Assembly (NCBI RefSeq): GCF_041916975.1
Contig: NZ_JAYRYK010000001.1
Location: forward strand, 2,046,001 to 2,110,000
Direction: 5' to 3'
Origin: Sphingosinicella sp041916975
Lineage (GTDB): Bacteria; Pseudomonadota; Alphaproteobacteria; Sphingomonadales; Sphingomonadaceae
DNA: 64,000 nt
A program made the translations under genes and the position numbers. Positions within the stretch are counted from its first letter, which is position 1, and each line of letters begins with the position of its first letter. Positions 60,521-64,000 of the stretch are shown one piece after another. A model generated the notes under the pieces. That model was given only the letters and a program-made list of their open reading frames with translations. It made no database searches and was not told where the DNA came from.

Positions 60521-61921
60521 TCAGTCCTTGGGGTCGGCCGTGCAGGGTATGCCGTCCGGGCCCGCCTGTCCTGCGCAGCGGCGCACAGGGCCCGAGGCCT
60601 CGGCGATTTCGACGAGGCGGTTGCCATCCGCATGGCGGATGAGGTCGAAGCCGTCGTAGAGACGGCCCGAGGCGGTGAAGGTGCGGAACTGCAGGCGGTC
60701 CCCCGCCACATCAACGACCTGGTAGAGTTCGGTGTCCTCCGCGACGCGATCGGGCTGTGTATTCGCACGATCGTTGAGCCCGTACATCTTCGAGCCGGTG
60801 ACGGAGACGAGATACACGGGCCCCTGCACCTTGCCGTCGGCGCGCGCTTTCGCCGACGCGGTCTTGCCGCCTTCGGCGGTGAGGCGGCTGTAGCAATGGT
60901 CGTGGCCCTGGAGCACGAGATCGACCTTGCGCGCTTCGAATACCGGCTTCCACGCCGCCTTCAGTTTCGCGGTGTCGTTCGGCCGCGCGCAGGTGAAGAT
61001 CGGCTGGTGGAACAGCACGACGTTCCAGCGCGCGGGGCTCGCCGCAAGCGTGCTGTCGAGCCAGAGCGTCTGGCTTTCGAGTGCGCCAAGTTCGAGCGCA
61101 GCGGTGCCATCAAGGATTATGAAACGCACGCCCTGATAATCGACGAAGTATGTCGTCGCCTTCGCGGCATCGGCGCCGTTCGCAGGCAGTGCGAACTGGC
61201 GCGGCCAATGCGGCCCGAGCACATATTGCTCCGTGCCGTCCGGAAGTTCGTTGTCGAGATATTCGTGATTGCCGGTCGCGGGAAGCTGCGGAACGATGCT
61301 GTAATTATAGCCGCCCGCCTGCGTCCATTCTCCCCACTCGTCGTCGTGCGCAAGATTGTCGCGCTGCGCGACGAGATCGCCCGCGTGGACGACGAGCGCA
61401 GGCGCCGCCGTCGCGTGGAACGCCTGCCGGATCACGCGCGAGGCGATGCTGAGGATATTGTTCTGCGTGTCGCCGAAATAGAGGAAGCGGAAAGGCCGCA
61501 CGTCGGCACTTGCCGTGCGGAATTGCAGCCATTCGCTCCAACCCGCGCTGCCCTTGACCCGGTACACATAGGCGCGGCCCGGTTCGAGCCCGGTGAAGCG
61601 CACCTGATGATAGAGCGCCTTGTCGTTTTCGTTTTCGATCGGCGAACTTGTGCCGAGCACGCGGACGGCGCGCGCCGCGAGGCTCGGACCATCGATCGCG
61701 GGCGCGATCTCGGCTTCAGCCGTGGCCTGCGCCGTATCGGTGCGGAAGGCGACCGCCATCTCACGCGAGGGGTCCGCACCCGCGGTGAGCACGATGCGAT
61801 CGGGAAGCGACTTTGCCGCATAGGGAAGGCCGGGCGAACGCGGGATCGCGACCTGCGCTTCAGCGAGCGCGGGCGTGGCTGCCGCTGCGAGCAACAGTGA
61901 GAAAATAGCCGTTCGTAACAT
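60521..61921 (-). CDS. Purple acid phosphatase-like metallophosphoesterase
   Basis: 466 residues, signal peptide (MLRTAIFSLLLAAAATPALAEA). An N-terminal Fn3-like domain (PDRIVLTAGADPSREMAVAFR) precedes the phosphoesterase domain with metal ligands in RFLYFGDTQ, VVHAGDLV, PATGNHEYLD, VVLFHQPIF and LVLQGHDHCYSR. This dinuclear-metal enzyme would release phosphate from esters. AAGGA precedes the ATG. It lies between the TonB receptor (84 bases) and the phytase (3 bases). Confidence 0.92.
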   Translation of the reverse strand: MLRTAIFSLLLAAAATPALAEAQVAIPRSPGLPYAAKSLPDRIVLTAGADPSREMAVAFRTDTAQATAEAEIAPAIDGPSLAARAVRVLGTSSPIENENDKALYHQVRFTGLEPGRAYVYRVKGSAGWSEWLQFRTASADVRPFRFLYFGDTQNNILSIASRVIRQAFHATAAPALVVHAGDLVAQRDNLAHDDEWGEWTQAGGYNYSIVPQLPATGNHEYLDNELPDGTEQYVLGPHWPRQFALPANGADAAKATTYFVDYQGVRFIILDGTAALELGALESQTLWLDSTLAASPARWNVVLFHQPIFTCARPNDTAKLKAAWKPVFEARKVDLVLQGHDHCYSRLTAEGGKTASAKARADGKVQGPVYLVSVTGSKMYGLNDRANTQPDRVAEDTELYQVVDVAGDRLQFRTFTASGRLYDGFDLIRHADGNRLVEIAEASGPVRRCAGQAGPDGIPCTADPKD

Positions 61922-62005
61922 GACGCGTTCCTTATCGGCCCGAGGCTGACGACAAGCTGACGGCGTGCGCGACATTGCCGCGCACGCCCATCATCAGACG
62001 CGGGA

Positions 62006-64000
62006 TCAGAACGTGGCCTTCACACCGAACTTCGCGGTCCAGCTATACTCCTCGTACTGCAGCAGACGCCGCGAGCCGCCGAAGTTCTGATAGGCGAAAT
62101 AGGGTTCATCCGTAACGTTCACCCATTCGCCGAACAGCTGGAAATTATCGGTGATCTGGTACTTCGCGCTGAGATCGAGCTGGAAGTGCTTTGCGACGTA
62201 GCGATCCTCTTCCGGCGCGTCGCCCAGTTCGTCGAGATACTTGTCGCGGTAGGTGCCCGCCACACGAAGGCTGAGCGGCCCCTTCTCGTAGCCGAGCACG
62301 GCGTTGAACGTGTGCTTCGCCGATGCGGGGAGGCCGACTTTGCGCAGATCGCCAAGATCGCCGTCGTTCGGCACCGTGCCTTCGGCGTCCGTGTACGTGT
62401 AGTTGAACTGCGCGAGCAGACCGTCGAACGGCGCGGGCAGGAAATCGAAGGCCTGATTGTAGCTGAATTCGAAACCGCGGATCTTCGCCGTCTTGCCGTT
62501 GATCGAGGTCGTCGCGGAGTCGAGCAGCACGCCGTTATAGAGGACGTCATCCTCGGTATAGTCGACGATGTAATCCTTGATGTCCTTGTAGAAGACGCCC
62601 GCCGACACGGCGGCGTTGCGGCCGAAATAATATTCGACCGAGAGATCGGCGTTCCAGGCGCGGTAGGGCTTCAGATCGGGATTGCCGAATTCGCCTTCGT
62701 TGTCCTCGATCATCGCGCGCGGCGCGAGTTTCGAAAGCTTCGGGCGCACGAGATTCTTGTAGCCCGCCGCGCGCAGCACGAGATTGCGCACCGGCTCGTA
62801 GCGGATCGTGAGGCTGGGCAGCCAGTCGGTGTAGCTGCGATCGAACGTCTGCGAGGTGACGAAAACCGTGTCGTCCTCAACCGGTTCGCCGCCGAATTCG
62901 CCGCCTTCCTCGACAAGCGTGACGATGTTGCCGGTGATGCGGTTCTTCGTGCGCTCCATGCGCACACCGCCGATGACGCGAAGCGTAGCGCTGTCCCAAC
63001 GGCCGAGCAGGTAGGCGGCGAGAATATCCTCGTCGACGCTGTAATCGGATTCAGCAGATGCCGCCGCAGTGTCGAATGGATCGAGTTCGAACAGATCCTG
63101 ACTGTCGTTCCAGAATTTGCGGAAGGATGTCTTCGCGAGCACGGGATCGATGACGGCGAGACCATAATCCTGCGCGCCCAGGAAATCAGCGAGCGTCAGA
63201 TCGTCTTCGCTGTCGAAGCCGTCGTAGATATCGAATGTGCCGTTGTAAAATTTCTCGCGCCAGCGGGCCTTGGCGCCGCCCTGCATGGTGAACTCGCCGG
63301 TGCCGAGTGCGAACACGTGCGAGACATCCGCTTTCAGGGCGTATTCCTCGTCCTGAGAATCGCTGAGCGTCGTACGCTCCACCTTGTCGAATTCATACTC
63401 GGTGGGATCGAGGAAAAGATCGTTTCCGGCAGTGACCGTGTAGCCGGTGAACATGGGCTTGCTGTAGTCGAACTGGACACCGAATTCGCCTTCGTCTTCG
63501 AACTTGCGTTCGAACACAACAGGGTCGATCGAGCCGTTTTCGCGCTCGCTCGATTTCGCCCAGCTCGCCGAATAGACGAGTTTCCAAGGCCCTGTTTCCG
63601 TCTCGCCGCCGAGTGTCAGGGAGCGAATCTTCTGCGATTCGAAGCGGTCCTTGAGATCGCGCTGCACGCTGATCTCACCGTCATCGGAGAGGAATGTCGC
63701 CGTCGTATCCGAACCCTCCGCGGGGGCTTCATCCATCTCGAATATCAGGCGACGGCGATATTCCTGATCGTCGAACTGGCTGTAGAGACCGCGCACGTAA
63801 AGCGTGGTGCTTTCGCCCGCCTTGAAATCAAACGAGAGCGAGGCCGAAATGCGTTCGCGCTCCACATCATAGTCGCGGTATTCGACCGTGTCGGCATAGA
63901 CGGTCCCGTCGTCCTCGTCCCAGCCGTCCATCTCCATGTTGTCGGTCGCGAACTTGCGCTTGTAATAAGAAATGCCGCCGGCGACGCCGATATTGTCGCT
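62006..64000 (-). CDS. TonB-dependent receptor, N-terminus outside window
   Basis: The C-terminal 664 residues of an outer-membrane beta-barrel; the frame is open to the window edge, so plug domain and TonB box are missing. Strands alternate with loops such as SKLAPRAMIEDNEGEFGNPDLKPYRAWNADLSVEYYFGRNA, a region typical of TonB receptors, and it ends SWTAKFGVKATF with the terminal Phe. The loops are unusually acidic. By position it probably imports a phosphorylated substrate such as phytate breakdown products. Confidence 0.9.
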   Translation of the reverse strand, partial: SDNIGVAGGISYYKRKFATDNMEMDGWDEDDGTVYADTVEYRDYDVERERISASLSFDFKAGESTTLYVRGLYSQFDDQEYRRRLIFEMDEAPAEGSDTTATFLSDDGEISVQRDLKDRFESQKIRSLTLGGETETGPWKLVYSASWAKSSERENGSIDPVVFERKFEDEGEFGVQFDYSKPMFTGYTVTAGNDLFLDPTEYEFDKVERTTLSDSQDEEYALKADVSHVFALGTGEFTMQGGAKARWREKFYNGTFDIYDGFDSEDDLTLADFLGAQDYGLAVIDPVLAKTSFRKFWNDSQDLFELDPFDTAAASAESDYSVDEDILAAYLLGRWDSATLRVIGGVRMERTKNRITGNIVTLVEEGGEFGGEPVEDDTVFVTSQTFDRSYTDWLPSLTIRYEPVRNLVLRAAGYKNLVRPKLSKLAPRAMIEDNEGEFGNPDLKPYRAWNADLSVEYYFGRNAAVSAGVFYKDIKDYIVDYTEDDVLYNGVLLDSATTSINGKTAKIRGFEFSYNQAFDFLPAPFDGLLAQFNYTYTDAEGTVPNDGDLGDLRKVGLPASAKHTFNAVLGYEKGPLSLRVAGTYRDKYLDELGDAPEEDRYVAKHFQLDLSAKYQITDNFQLFGEWVNVTDEPYFAYQNFGGSRRLLQYEEYSWTAKFGVKATF

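Overview
The window is a gene-dense, high-GC stretch of chromosome from an alphaproteobacterium, most likely one of the Sphingomonadales. The evidence is the gene order (hslVU / smr-mltA / Tim44-like / secB; rimI-mucR-fur-miaB-phoH-ybeY-corC-lnt-xre-metK), a MucR/Ros regulator, a GAAC-N7-GAAC LexA operator, a TonB-dependent receptor next to hydrolases, and an opgGH pair. No phage, insertion sequence, CRISPR array or plasmid function is visible. Almost everything is ordinary core genome with short intergenic gaps and many 1-8 base stop/start overlaps.

Layout. 1-2.6 kb: 3' end of queG, a CysZ/EI24-like membrane protein and a PfkB adenosine kinase. 2.6-9.2 kb (minus strand): an amino-acid permease, then one co-directional run of PQQ-type sugar dehydrogenase lipoprotein, hisB, hisH, hisA, hisF, hisE and a HIT hydrolase. 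9.3-14.7 kb: hslVU, then on the minus strand a secreted methyltransferase-like protein, smr, mltA and a Tim44-like protein. 14.9-30.7 kb is almost entirely plus strand: secB, murJ, trpS, DUF4136 lipoprotein, DUF2333 protein, universal stress protein, nfuA, a RutE-like nitroreductase, tsaB, rimI, mucR, fur, miaB, phoH, ybeY, corC, lnt, an XRE regulator and metK. 30.7-38 kb: a lower-GC DsbB-like gene, an ECF sigma / four-helix membrane protein / M23 peptidase operon, phhB, a zincin, a sirtuin, dapB, a monooxygenase-fold protein, a DUF2244 protein, nth, a small lipoprotein and tRNA-Arg(CCG) followed by a tandem repeat. 38.2-45.9 kb: MarR + GNAT divergent from an EamA exporter, then acyl-CoA dehydrogenase, serine dehydratase, a flavodoxin-fold oxidoreductase, a serine hydrolase and an OlsB-type acyltransferase. 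45.9-51.3 kb (minus): the SOS mutagenesis cassette imuA-imuB-dnaE2 under a LexA box. 51.4-54.4 kb: an autotransporter. 54.5-64 kb: sdpI/sdpR-like pair, a YbaN-like protein, and a minus-strand run of TonB-dependent receptor (cut by the window edge), purple acid phosphatase, beta-propeller phytase, opgG and opgH.

How the parts work together. The his genes supply the middle of histidine synthesis (PRA hydrolysis, isomerisation, cyclisation, IGP dehydration). hslVU, secB, lnt, murJ, mltA and the M23 peptidase serve protein quality control and the envelope. The imuA-imuB-dnaE2 cassette carries out damage-induced translesion synthesis. The receptor-phosphatase-phytase run looks like an organophosphate/phytate scavenging locus beside osmoregulated periplasmic glucan synthesis.

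I did not find a clearly new multi-gene system. The observations most worth following are regulatory and small: a LexA box sitting over the start of imuA, palindromes around the xre-metK genes, a DsbB-like protein with one cysteine pair in a lower-GC patch, an ECF sigma factor paired with an unusual membrane protein, tandem stem-loops before a small lipoprotein gene, and a tandem repeat directly after tRNA-Arg. All function calls come from reading translations and motifs by eye; no database search was run.
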